Below, piece by piece: positions 17,765 through 26,774 of a DNA stretch of 64,000 nt (positions are counted from its first letter, which is position 1; every line of letters starts with the position of its first letter). The position numbers and the translations under genes were made by a program. Under the pieces are notes generated by a model. The model had not been told where the DNA came from, ran no database searches, and saw only the letters and a list, made by a program, of their open reading frames with translations. Origin of the DNA: an uncultured Chitinophaga sp. (GTDB lineage Bacteria; Bacteroidota; Bacteroidia; Cytophagales; Cyclobacteriaceae); assembly GCA_902168205.1 (NCBI GenBank), contig CABHOK010000008.1, forward strand, positions 62,001 to 126,000. Direction: 5' to 3'.

Positions 17765-18217
17765 TTATTTGCGTTTTGCCAAGATAGCCGTATAGGGTTT
17801 ATTTCGCTTGAATACTTCCCACTGGCCTGCGTGATGTCCCCAGATATCAAAGACTGCATTGATTGACGTGTGATGGTACGCGATAACCATATTGTAATAC
17901 CGCGTACGTGCCGCTGTGCTACCCTGTGCGAACACGAGTATTTCGGGACGCTGATCAGTAAATGCCATCACCGCTGCAGCGACTGAAGCCATTACTTTTT
18001 CCGAATCCTTATTGTCGGTTACGATGAGGTCATCGATCCGGTCTTCAGCCTTGTTATAGTCTCCAAATCCTATATTATACACCTCGATGCTCGCATCGGC
18101 GATCTTCATTTTGGTAAACCGCACGATCTTGCGGATTTCTCCTTTCGGGCCTGTACTGCTGAATTCAAAATCAAGAAAATGCGGACTGGCTTCCAGGTTA
18201 TAGGGCAACGAATTCAT
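17765..18217 (-). CDS. DUF6934 family protein
   Basis: The product is 150 residues, soluble. The pattern FLDFEFSSTGPKGEIRKIVRF, then YNIGFGDYNKAEDRIDDLIV, then DSEKVMASVAAAVMAFTD and FAQGSTAARTRYYNMVI matches what I know as the Bacteroidota-specific DUF6934 family. Its biochemical function is undescribed. It is the first gene of a two-gene unit with the 55-residue protein at 17565. DUF6934 genes are patchily distributed among Bacteroidota genomes, which fits an accessory role such as defence or a toxin-antitoxin-like module (inference). Confidence 0.75.
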   Translation of the reverse strand: MNSLPYNLEASPHFLDFEFSSTGPKGEIRKIVRFTKMKIADASIEVYNIGFGDYNKAEDRIDDLIVTDNKDSEKVMASVAAAVMAFTDQRPEILVFAQGSTAARTRYYNMVIAYHHTSINAVFDIWGHHAGQWEVFKRNKPYTAILAKRK

Positions 18218-18367
18218 CTAACGCTTTCTGACTTACTTGATAACTATATGATAAACAGGATATGAGCTTCGTACACATATCATCGTACAGTAAGTATACT
18301 ATATTTCTGAACGGCCTGCAATTTCTTTCCGTTCAGTGCATCTATCGCACTGCACAAGGCATAATAT

Positions 18368-21037
18368 TTACTTCCAGAGAAAGGTATACGTTCCGGCTTT
18401 CAATTGCTGAGGCGATGCGGTGATCTCCCGCTTGTCCATATATACCTTGCGCTTGCTTACTTCCGGCAGATAAACAGTAGCCTCTGCGTTGGCGGGCACG
18501 ACAACCGTATAGGTTATGCGTTTCCCATCGCGCTTCCAGGATGATACGATGGTGCCCTGTGGCCCGTTGTGTGTGGCTTCAAACTGATTCAGTCCACTCA
18601 CAAAGTTGGGTTGCAGGATAATGTTTTTAAAGCCCGGCTTCTCCGGATCGGGTTTAATGCCACCGATACCTTTGTATAACCATGCTCCTATTTCACCAAA
18701 CATAATATGATTCAGGGAGATGTCGTGTTCGGCCTGTATGTTCCAGTTTTCATATAGTGTAGTGGCACCGTTGCGTATCCACCAGCCCCACGAAGGATAG
18801 GTTTCCTGTGCAGCTACCCGGTATGCTATATCGGCATAACCGTTTTCACTCAGCGCACTGAGAATTGCTTTTTGTCCCAAAAGACCAACATCCAGGTGAA
18901 ACTGATCGGCTTCTACACGCTTCGCTAAATTGGCGGCTACCATTGGCCGCAGCGAGTCTGGTACAAGACCCCAGAAAAGCGGTGCGCTTAGTTCTGTTTG
19001 CAGTCCCGTGTTGTATATACCGGTCTTTACATGAAGATACTTGGTATTGAAAGCATCCCGGATTTTGGCAGCGAGCGCGGTATATTTCACGTGGTCTTCT
19101 TTATGCCCGAGTATATGCGCAACTTTGGCTGCAATCACAGCATCCGCGTAGTAATAGCAGGTAGATGTGAGTTCCACCGGAGATTTTGATTTTACCGGCA
19201 CCCAATCGCCTAGCCCCCACGTTGTGAGTCCGGTTGGATACAGGGCTGAGATATGATTGATATACCGCGTCATGTTATCATAGCAATCGGCAAGGATACG
19301 GGTATCGCCATAGAACAGGTATATATTCCAGGGAATGATCGCAATGGTGCTGGTCCAATCCGGACCGTTGCCCCACTCGTATCCCCAACCATTGCTGGGA
19401 ATGATGGATGGCAACACACCGTTGGGTTGTTGTTCATCGCGATGATCGGCCATCCATTTTTCATATACTGTAATGCCATCAAATCCATAGAGGCCGGTTT
19501 CAATGGCAATTTGTGCATCACCGGTCCAGCCGTTCTTTTCGCGTTGTGGACAATCGGTAGGGTAACCGAAAAGATTGGACAGGTACGAATTGTTTGTAGC
19601 ATACCAGATCTTGTCAATGACCGGGTTGGAAGATTGAATCCTGCCTGCAACGGGAACATCACTGTGCATAAAGTAACCGGTTATACTTTGCTGGTTCAAC
19701 GTTATGGGTACACGGCTGGAGACTTCTATATATTGAAAGCCCTTGTAATTGAAGCGTGGCATGAACTCTTCTTCAGCACTAGTTCCTCGCAAGGTATATA
19801 TATCGGTCTGGAACGGATCGCTTGTTCCGACCGGGCGATAATGGGCATCGATGTTGGATTGATCGACATGTCCGTTTGTAGCGAGACGCTCGCCATGCTT
19901 TAGCCGTACCGTTGTGCCGGCAGCACCGTGTATGCGTAGCTTGGTTACTCCTGCTATATTTCGGCCCAGGTCGAAGATATAAGTTGTATCATTCAGCTTT
20001 CGAAAACTGCGGGCCGGTATTTCTTCAACATGCCGCACCGGGTGCATGGTTTGCGACACAATCTGTTCAGCAGGCGCCTGCCTGTAAATCACATCTTTCC
20101 AATTGTTTTCGTTGAAACCGGGTGCATTCCATCCGGGTTGCTCCTGTCGCGCATCGTAATGTTCCGCGGTATAGATGCTGTTAAAGATTACAGGACTCAG
20201 CGATGTTTTCCATCCTTTGCCCGAGGTGATGGTTTCTATACTGCCATCGTCATACGTAATGCGCAGGTCAAGACAAAAGGCCGGTCGTGCGCGCCACGGT
20301 GCTGTATGAAAATTCCACACGGCTGTTGACTGATGGTTATACCAGCCATTGCCGAGTAAAACACCGAGGGCGTTGTCTCCGTTTTGCACTTGCCGGGTTA
20401 CATCGTGCGTGATGTACAGTATTCTTCTGTCGAAACGGGTATACATCGGATCGAGCACATGATCACCGATCTTCTTCCCGTTCATATAGAGTTCAAACAA
20501 TCCGGCAGCCGCTATATATACTTTTGCAGAACGTATCTTTTTAGAAGCACGGAATTCTTTCCGGAAATACGGAGCTGCTTTTTGATGTTCGTTATGTTCA
20601 TCGCTGATCCAAGCACCTTGCCAGTTGCTAACGGTTCGCATACCTGTTTCAAACCAAGCTATAGCTCCCTTGGCAGTCTTGGTGCGGTCATGATCGGCTA
20701 CATCAACACGCCAGTAGTAGCGTGTAAAAGGATTGAGTTGGGGACCGGTATATATCACACGTGTATCTCCGGATTCAACCCAGCCACTGCTCCATATACC
20801 GGCACGATCGGCAACCAATGCAAGCGAATCGGTATCCACTATAACGCGATAGCTGGTTTGTCGTGCACCGTGTCGCGCATCATTCAATCGCCAGGTAAAC
20901 CTGGGCTGCGGGCAATCTATACCAAGCGGATTGTGAAGATATTCTGTTCTCAGATCAGCAGCACGAAAATGTTGCTCCTGTGCCAAAGCAGGATGAACGA
21001 TAATGCTAAACAGCAGGATGACGGTGAACCTGTACAT
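18368..21037 (-). CDS. Exported alpha-L-rhamnosidase, GH78 family
   Basis: The protein is 889 residues from the ATG at 21037, which gives a clean signal peptide (MYRFTVILLFSIIVHPALAQ); an ATG at 21067 adds ten residues. Modules in order are an N-terminal Ig-like domain (LRTEYLHNPLGID), a Bac_rhamnosid_N carbohydrate-binding domain (residues about 165-330), a beta-sandwich, the (alpha/alpha)6 catalytic barrel and a C-terminal beta domain. The catalytic region has the family motif DCPQREKNGWTGDAQ at about residue 490-505, with the acidic residues expected for inverting hydrolysis, and later ENWNIQAEHDISLNH. It should release L-rhamnose from plant or microbial glycans in the periplasm. No SusC/SusD pair or regulator is adjacent, so this is not a full polysaccharide utilisation locus. 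Confidence 0.93.
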   Translation of the reverse strand: MYRFTVILLFSIIVHPALAQEQHFRAADLRTEYLHNPLGIDCPQPRFTWRLNDARHGARQTSYRVIVDTDSLALVADRAGIWSSGWVESGDTRVIYTGPQLNPFTRYYWRVDVADHDRTKTAKGAIAWFETGMRTVSNWQGAWISDEHNEHQKAAPYFRKEFRASKKIRSAKVYIAAAGLFELYMNGKKIGDHVLDPMYTRFDRRILYITHDVTRQVQNGDNALGVLLGNGWYNHQSTAVWNFHTAPWRARPAFCLDLRITYDDGSIETITSGKGWKTSLSPVIFNSIYTAEHYDARQEQPGWNAPGFNENNWKDVIYRQAPAEQIVSQTMHPVRHVEEIPARSFRKLNDTTYIFDLGRNIAGVTKLRIHGAAGTTVRLKHGERLATNGHVDQSNIDAHYRPVGTSDPFQTDIYTLRGTSAEEEFMPRFNYKGFQYIEVSSRVPITLNQQSITGYFMHSDVPVAGRIQSSNPVIDKIWYATNNSYLSNLFGYPTDCPQREKNGWTGDAQIAIETGLYGFDGITVYEKWMADHRDEQQPNGVLPSIIPSNGWGYEWGNGPDWTSTIAIIPWNIYLFYGDTRILADCYDNMTRYINHISALYPTGLTTWGLGDWVPVKSKSPVELTSTCYYYADAVIAAKVAHILGHKEDHVKYTALAAKIRDAFNTKYLHVKTGIYNTGLQTELSAPLFWGLVPDSLRPMVAANLAKRVEADQFHLDVGLLGQKAILSALSENGYADIAYRVAAQETYPSWGWWIRNGATTLYENWNIQAEHDISLNHIMFGEIGAWLYKGIGGIKPDPEKPGFKNIILQPNFVSGLNQFEATHNGPQGTIVSSWKRDGKRITYTVVVPANAEATVYLPEVSKRKVYMDKREITASPQQLKAGTYTFLWK

Positions 21038-21396
21038 TTTACCGGGGTTGATGAAATAACGGATCAATATAGAATTTTATGCAGCAGGTAGTATCCTGTA
21101 CTTGCATAAAGTTCACGCGCATCTTACCGGCATTCGTTATTCGAAAGCAGTATTATTCTTACATCTGTGTGGTCAATCGCGAACGGTATATAATACAGGT
21201 GTTTCAGGCTGATATTCAATTGACCCCTGGTGTGAATCAGGCGAAAGCTGTTGTATAACTTCTGTATTTATGATGTAAAGCCTGGCAATCCGGTGAAATT
21301 GTTACTTCGCTGTGTGCACAACGGGGCGGCTAGAGCACGGTTGAATTTCGGGGTTGCATTAAAAATTATTTTGTTTGCCGACTAAACGTTTTCAAT
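21038..21396. other. Divergent intergenic region
   Basis: This 359-bp gap separates the leftward GH78 gene and the rightward gene at 21397, so it must hold both promoters. I see no clear TTG/TAnnTTTG pair, no riboswitch-like structure and no small gene in it. Confidence 0.5.
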
Positions 21397-21996
21397 ATGT
21401 ATAGGTCTGATAGTTTGGCTCGCACGCGCTCGTTTTCAAAAACATTCCTGGCAATAGCATCGGTAGTATGTTGCGCATTTTCTTCATACGGACAAACGCT
21501 CAACGAGAACTGGCAACAGGAGCTGACCAGTTCCATGACGGAGTTTATGAACTGTGCTACTACATCGCCTGACAAATCTCAATGCAGTTCTTTCATCAGT
21601 GAATCACTCGCCCAGGTATATAAAGTAAATGCGTTTTATTCTGATAAACTGAAACGTCATTTAAAGATCTATGAAATTTCAAAGTCAATGATCGATGGTG
21701 ATCAATGGACTTTGCTTGGTTATGCCTATGAGCAAAAAGCTTTGAATGAAGCACAGCAAAGTGCCAACGCCAGCAAAGCCGTGATCGCTTTGTATACAAC
21801 AGCAACCGGTGGCAAGCATATAGCGCTTATCCTTCCCGGTAAACTTGACTATTCAGGCTCATGGGGTTTTAATGTTCCAAACTCGGCTTCATTCTTCTTC
21901 GATGATCCTGCCAAGTCGTATGTGGGCAAAGGACTCTCCTATGCGTTTGCGAAGAATATGATCAAGGACGTTGCATTATACTGCCGCAAATACTAA
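21397..21996 (+). CDS. Secreted protein with NlpC/papain-like Cys-His pattern, tentative
   Basis: The product is 199 residues. A signal peptide is likely (SFSKTFLAIASVVCCAFSSYGQ). The mature part has QCSSFISESLAQVY with Cys63 at the start of a helix, and KAVIALYTTATGGKHIALILPG with His141 opening a beta strand. This spacing recalls NlpC/P60 or CHAP papain-fold enzymes, where D-C-S-x-F-V and G-x-H-V-x-I-Y carry the catalytic Cys and His. The C-terminal third (WGFNVPNSASFFFDDPAKSY, then LSYAFAKNMIKDVALYCRKY) could supply substrate loops. If correct it would be a periplasmic or secreted peptidoglycan or peptide hydrolase. I do not recognise the exact family. Confidence 0.45.
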   Translation: MYRSDSLARTRSFSKTFLAIASVVCCAFSSYGQTLNENWQQELTSSMTEFMNCATTSPDKSQCSSFISESLAQVYKVNAFYSDKLKRHLKIYEISKSMIDGDQWTLLGYAYEQKALNEAQQSANASKAVIALYTTATGGKHIALILPGKLDYSGSWGFNVPNSASFFFDDPAKSYVGKGLSYAFAKNMIKDVALYCRKY

Positions 21997-21999
21997 TCG

Positions 22000-22503
22000 T
22001 CATAAATGTATAGTTTGCAGTCGTTCGAGTTGTTTGACGCGGATATAGCAGGCAGCTAAAAGCAATCCTCCTACAACCCCGAATAGACAGTCGAGTATAC
22101 GCCAATATACCGGTATACCACGCACTGCACCAGCAATAAATGCCAATGGAAAGATGCATACACACGCAATCATTCCGAATTCAATGACCCATATGTTTCG
22201 CACGGGGTCACGCAGCGGGCCGATGAATGCAATCGCGATAACAATGTGTGCAAACGCGAGCCAGTCGGTACCATACGAAATGAACGGGTAGCGGGCATTG
22301 GTATCACATACACCGGTATAAACCTTTTCAAGCCACTGTGTTACCGTGTTGCTGCATGCGCATTGCTGTATCCACGTGTGGGCTATACGCAACTCCCATT
22401 CGATAGGAAACGCGGTGATGCCGCTGAAAATCAGTGCTCCCATAAACGCGATGATCAGCACGCGGATTCGTTTTTTCAGTTGATCGGATTCAGATGCTCG
22501 CAT
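22000..22503 (-). CDS. Conserved four-helix membrane protein, last gene of the XrtN operon
   Basis: The protein is 167 residues with four hydrophobic helices (IRVLIIAFMGALIFSGITAF, WLAFAHIVIAIAFIGPL, VIEFGMIACVCIFPLAFIAG, LDCLFGVVGGLLLAACYI). The segment YPFISYGTDWLAFAHIVI followed by PLRDPVRNIWVIEFGMI is highly structured and looks like a conserved Bacteroidota family of unknown function. It starts 5 bp after the stop of the exosortase gene on the same strand and is probably cotranscribed. A role beside the exosortase is possible, but homologues away from such systems would argue that the linkage is incidental. Confidence 0.7.
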   Translation of the reverse strand: MRASESDQLKKRIRVLIIAFMGALIFSGITAFPIEWELRIAHTWIQQCACSNTVTQWLEKVYTGVCDTNARYPFISYGTDWLAFAHIVIAIAFIGPLRDPVRNIWVIEFGMIACVCIFPLAFIAGAVRGIPVYWRILDCLFGVVGGLLLAACYIRVKQLERLQTIHL

Positions 22504-22508
22504 AGAAA

Positions 22509-23867
22509 CTACGGGTTAACAAATAAGTTCTCTCTGCTTAAAAGCGTATTTAATTCCTTTAGCAATACATTTTCTGAACTGGCGGTGACGTTGATCAGCG
22601 CAAAACGCGGCTTGCCGGTTAGCATGTGTAAACGCCATGTTATCTGATCGATTGTATGAAGCGTTCCGTTGCTATACCACCACGCTGTGTATAGATTGCC
22701 TTCTGTCTTTCGCAGGCGGCCAATGTAGATTTCATGTCCCAGTATGGTCGTTTTTTTGATTTCGCGGAAAGTATAGCCTGTACCTCTCCAGCAAAATAGC
22801 GGTGTGTGTTCAGCAGAAAAAAACTCGGGAATTGTTTTGAAGTATAGCAACAGGTTACGGTTATACACTTTGGTGACACCGCCATCCAGCAGGGTTGTCT
22901 CAAACCCTTCACGGTGAAACAATATATGCGGCAAAGTAGATGTTGATCTGTTTTGTCGTATACCAAAACCGGCAATGAAAATGAGTATACTGACGATGGT
23001 GAGCGCGATCCTTCCCCGCATTGTGATTCTCAGCGGAGCGTCTGCATCATCATGGATCAAAGGCTTTCCGAATTTACCTACCATGCCCTTGCCTATAAAA
23101 TATAGCGGCATCACAATATAGATAATCATGCACGCTATACCCGCCCATGCATGCAGTGCGTGCTCCGGTCCTATCCGGAACAATACCAGTATAATAATGC
23201 GTAAGAGATTACTGCCGATATTGAGTATAAATACAATGGAGAAGAACAACAGCAGGTATGGAAACGAAAGTGAAAGCTTACGCGTACGATACTGATGCGC
23301 GAGAAGAAATACACCCATCAGCAATGATGTGGCCAGCATGTTCAACCCGATGCAAGCCTGATCGACACTGAACGCACCGCCGTTCAGAATCATGACGTTT
23401 CCTTCTACCTGCACATCCAGACCAACTTGTGCGAGCAGATATCCCGCCCAGCCACTCAGTTGTAACCGGATCGGAAAGCTCAGGATGACAATAATCTGTT
23501 GAATGAAGGGCGACATAAACAAAAGCAGAAAGAGCACCAGGCCGTCAAGTTGTCCCCAATGCATTTCCAGCAGAAACAGGATAAAAAAGAATAGCGTCAG
23601 GAAGTAAAATGTACGCACGCCATAGACACAGGCTGTTATGCCCAACAGAAACACAACGGCCAGGTATATATAGTTAACTCGTTGCTTTCCGTGTACGAAG
23701 AGCACAAACGGAAAAAGACAGAAGCCGATCAACACATTGCTGCCCGCAAGAAATTCGGGCGGAAAGGCAATAGCTCCTCCCGCCACTGCCAGTCCTGCCC
23801 AGCCGATAAGCCAACCAAGCTCGCGGCTCCAGATGATCCGGATGTATATCAACAGTATGTTGATCAT
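22509..23867 (-). CDS. xrtN: Exosortase N (XrtN), PEP-type C-terminal sorting transpeptidase
   Basis: The product is 452 residues from the ATG at 23867, which overlaps the stop of the upstream gene by 4 nt (ATGA). Eight or so hydrophobic helices form the exosortase/archaeosortase core. The catalytic triad pattern is visible: Cys172 in FSVDQACIGLNML, an Arg in GSNLLRIIILVLFR, and a His in GPEHALHAWAGIA. The soluble C-terminal 150 residues are unique to this branch. The enzyme should cleave the PEP-type tail of its target in the inner membrane. The immediately upstream gene encodes the expected dedicated target, a VIT-domain protein, which supports the XrtN assignment. Confidence 0.88.
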   Translation of the reverse strand: MINILLIYIRIIWSRELGWLIGWAGLAVAGGAIAFPPEFLAGSNVLIGFCLFPFVLFVHGKQRVNYIYLAVVFLLGITACVYGVRTFYFLTLFFFILFLLEMHWGQLDGLVLFLLLFMSPFIQQIIVILSFPIRLQLSGWAGYLLAQVGLDVQVEGNVMILNGGAFSVDQACIGLNMLATSLLMGVFLLAHQYRTRKLSLSFPYLLLFFSIVFILNIGSNLLRIIILVLFRIGPEHALHAWAGIACMIIYIVMPLYFIGKGMVGKFGKPLIHDDADAPLRITMRGRIALTIVSILIFIAGFGIRQNRSTSTLPHILFHREGFETTLLDGGVTKVYNRNLLLYFKTIPEFFSAEHTPLFCWRGTGYTFREIKKTTILGHEIYIGRLRKTEGNLYTAWWYSNGTLHTIDQITWRLHMLTGKPRFALINVTASSENVLLKELNTLLSRENLFVNP

Positions 23868-26461
23868 GATACCCGAAGTTTCGATTGATATATAGTATAT
23901 ACTACAAAGCACGCAAACAGGATGATCAACGCCCACTCGTGCGGCTCAGGTACGGCGCCTGCAGAATCTTTGGATGCATTCAGCAAGCTATTGTCTTTTT
24001 CGGTAATACCGAAACGTTCATAATCTGCTTGGGTCTCCAATACTATGAGACTTGATACCGGTGAAACTACATACGCTGTAGCGGCTTCATCAACCAGCGA
24101 TTCATTTATATAGTCATCGTTAAAGTAATCTGTACCGACTTTTCTCATGATGTTATTGTATGCATAGAGTCGTGCGAGATGATCCGGAGCGTTATTCTCA
24201 AGTTCTTCCTTTGCCTTGACTTTAGTAATGGTCATGTCAGCTGCGTGCAAGACTATACTTTCATCCGATTCTTCGGTTAACGGGAAAGTCTGATCAGCTA
24301 GGTGATCCAACAGACCGGCCACAGTCCCATCGGTAAAGGCAAGTCCGCGCAACTCGCGAAACGTATTGATATAGGTGGACGTATTCTTGCCAAGATTGAA
24401 TGCACGCACTTTCTTTCCGGAGGCGAAAAATTTACGAATACTTTCTGCAAATTTACTTTCCTTGAAATCCTTCAAATGCAGCGACAGCTCTTCTCCTTTG
24501 GTAACGACAAGCGATGTACGACTGTTTTCAACCTGGTGAAATGGAAACAAAGAAAATCTCTGTTCCAGTAAAGCATCGGTAACCGGCTTCCAGTTAACAT
24601 CATTAAGTTGCACTATCTCTTGCCCGTTATAGGCATATATTTTATAACGGTTCGTCAGTCTCGACAGCGCATCTAGCTCTTCACGATTCCAGCTATTGTT
24701 TATATCCAGGTATAGTGTGTTCAGCGTAACCAACTCCAGTCGCGGCTGATGTTTTGCCAGTGAATAGGTATAGCCATTGAAGGTAAAATGATTTTCCTGT
24801 AGCGGAAGAGCTTTAAACGAGAACGAAAAATCGGGATTGTACGTGTGCTCTGAAATATAGTCTCCTTTCTTATCCACAGTGAAACCATCCGGTAGTTCAA
24901 TATGCTTCTGCGGGCCGATGAATCGCACGCGGGTTGTCTCCGTTGCATCGGAGGCATTCGGGCCGAGGAAAGTTATATTGTTATAGTATATTTTGCCGTC
25001 TGTTTCGGTTAATGGCGATGTAATGCCGATCTTGAATTTACGTTCTTCATCGCGGTTGCAGGGAAACACACGTACCGACACCGTATTGCCTTCCTGCCAA
25101 TGAATGACTGAAGGGTCGCGCTGTTCTACACCTACTATTGTTTTATAGGCCTTTGCTGCCTTCTGTTTCGAGGTTAGTATACCTTTCTCTTCCTTTCCAC
25201 CGATCCAGAGTGAAAGCGATGTTACCACGGAACCCTCCGGTAATTGAAATGTATAGATCGCTTCTTCCGTATCACCCCACCAGCGCTGCGCTGTTGCGTT
25301 GTTACGAACGTTGATATACTTTTCAGTATAAGCAATACGAAGACCGGTGTATATATCGACATCAGACACAACGTAAGATGTCGAGAGATTGTCACCAGAC
25401 CATAAACGCTCCTGTGCCTGGTGTCTGCCACGGAAGAATGACTGAAGAATTTTTACACGATCTTCTTTGGATAAAGAATTTTTCGAAAATCGACTGGCAA
25501 TATATACCAGGGGATCATGCTTCTTGACTTCACTCCAGGAAACCCCGTTAGGCATGAAGTCCCAATCGCCTCCTATGTTTGGTGTAGTATAGACAAGATC
25601 AGATTTTAAGATACGTTCGGTTATCCAATCGCTCTCCACAGACTGTGCGATCGTTACCCATGCCGGTAATTCTACATCGTTATATATAACGGACTGATTC
25701 ACGATCCGCTCGATTTTCGCATTGCGGTTACTCCATTCAATGGCGAAGCTTGCTGCGTAGGCTACAGTAGCCAATGCGCCTACAATTACCGGGTAATACA
25801 GTGATTTGTTTCTGCCGCAGGTGTGTACTAATAGAAAGATGCAGGCAATCAATATCGTAAGCGGAACAAAGATATGCATACCAATGCCAAAGAACAGTAT
25901 GCCGACAGTGCCCATGGCGTAAAGATGGGCTACATATAGTGCCAGGTATAGATATAGCACGATAGCGCTTCCAAGGATAATATGCTGCAGTTTGTTGACC
26001 CATGCCGGAAGTTTAGGATAGAAACGATAGCTGAGCGTAGTCAGTGAAGTAACAGCCAGGTATACACAAAGCCAGTTGGTGGAATCCTGGAACACTGCTA
26101 AATTCCGGTTGAGTGAGTACGCACTGATCAGAAACAGGTTGAGCAGGATTATGGTCTTGTGGATGTTTGCCTTGCGCCAGCTTTTTCGAATGCCGTAGGA
26201 GCCATCTACAATGAGTATGACGGTATATAAAAATGCCAGCATGTACTGAACGATAAACGAGGTAAATGCCTCCCCTCCATCAAGTTCAAGCGCCGTGAAA
26301 AGAGTATATAGTACACATGACAGCGCCAGTAAAGCATAGCCGATTGTATACGTAAGTAATTGTGGCCGTTCTGTTGAGGCATTGTGAATGTGGTTCGTTC
26401 GCACGTAAGGCTCCTGCAGGGTTTCCATAGTTTGGCTTCTGTTATTTAAAGTACTTTGCAA
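23864..26461 (-). CDS. XrtN-system VIT domain protein with PEP-type sorting signal
   Basis: The product is 865 residues. The N-terminal half has six or seven membrane helices (TIGYALLALSCVLYTLFTAL onwards, to about residue 245). A large exported region follows, containing a VIT (vault protein inter-alpha-trypsin) domain around residues 330-460 (TSLSLWIGGKEEKGI, SVRVFPCNRDEERKFKIGI). At the extreme C-terminus V-P-E-P starts at residue 837, followed by a hydrophobic stretch and a basic end (QSKLRV). This is the tripartite PEP-CTERM-like signal recognised by exosortases. It is the first gene of the operon, overlapping xrtN by 4 nt, and is almost certainly the dedicated XrtN substrate. Confidence 0.9.
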   Translation of the reverse strand: MQSTLNNRSQTMETLQEPYVRTNHIHNASTERPQLLTYTIGYALLALSCVLYTLFTALELDGGEAFTSFIVQYMLAFLYTVILIVDGSYGIRKSWRKANIHKTIILLNLFLISAYSLNRNLAVFQDSTNWLCVYLAVTSLTTLSYRFYPKLPAWVNKLQHIILGSAIVLYLYLALYVAHLYAMGTVGILFFGIGMHIFVPLTILIACIFLLVHTCGRNKSLYYPVIVGALATVAYAASFAIEWSNRNAKIERIVNQSVIYNDVELPAWVTIAQSVESDWITERILKSDLVYTTPNIGGDWDFMPNGVSWSEVKKHDPLVYIASRFSKNSLSKEDRVKILQSFFRGRHQAQERLWSGDNLSTSYVVSDVDIYTGLRIAYTEKYINVRNNATAQRWWGDTEEAIYTFQLPEGSVVTSLSLWIGGKEEKGILTSKQKAAKAYKTIVGVEQRDPSVIHWQEGNTVSVRVFPCNRDEERKFKIGITSPLTETDGKIYYNNITFLGPNASDATETTRVRFIGPQKHIELPDGFTVDKKGDYISEHTYNPDFSFSFKALPLQENHFTFNGYTYSLAKHQPRLELVTLNTLYLDINNSWNREELDALSRLTNRYKIYAYNGQEIVQLNDVNWKPVTDALLEQRFSLFPFHQVENSRTSLVVTKGEELSLHLKDFKESKFAESIRKFFASGKKVRAFNLGKNTSTYINTFRELRGLAFTDGTVAGLLDHLADQTFPLTEESDESIVLHAADMTITKVKAKEELENNAPDHLARLYAYNNIMRKVGTDYFNDDYINESLVDEAATAYVVSPVSSLIVLETQADYERFGITEKDNSLLNASKDSAGAVPEPHEWALIILFACFVVYTIYQSKLRVS

Positions 26462-26542
26462 TTCAAAGTTTATTTATAGCCTTGTACGGACCCGGTTAAT
26501 TTTGGTTGTTGTTAAAAGTGGTTGTATTTAAAAGTTTGTGGA

Positions 26543-26756
26543 GTTACCGACCAGCGTTAGCGTCACTTCGAACGTGCGAATTGAGGGTCATGTCTTCTTA
26601 TTCACCTGCGAGAAGCCCCCTTGTCGGAGCAACGTTATCGAAGCATCACATTAAATTGAAAATTATGGCTTTAGAGTTTTCTCGTGGGTAATGTGCATTT
26701 TACAGGAAATGCAACACGCTCGAAATGACGGTGCTAACGTTACTTCGAGCGTGCAG
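26543..26756. repeat. Intergenic GTTACTTCGAGCGTG-type repeats with a 10-bp inverted repeat
   Basis: The 313-bp gap 26462-26774 holds no gene. CACGCTCGAA (26715-26724) and TTCGAGCGTG (26744-26753) are perfect inverted arms. A third related unit is at 26551-26578 (CAGCGTTAGCGTCACTTCGAA). All three contain a form of CGTTA plus ACTTCGA plus GCGTG, resembling dispersed palindromic (REP/MITE-like) elements. Confidence 0.55.
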
Positions 26757-26774
26757 TTATAGGGAAGCAATACT

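Noticed and set aside
17592-17795. 67-codon forward frame
   Set aside because: It is antisense to the better-supported 55-residue reverse gene that has operon context and a terminator.
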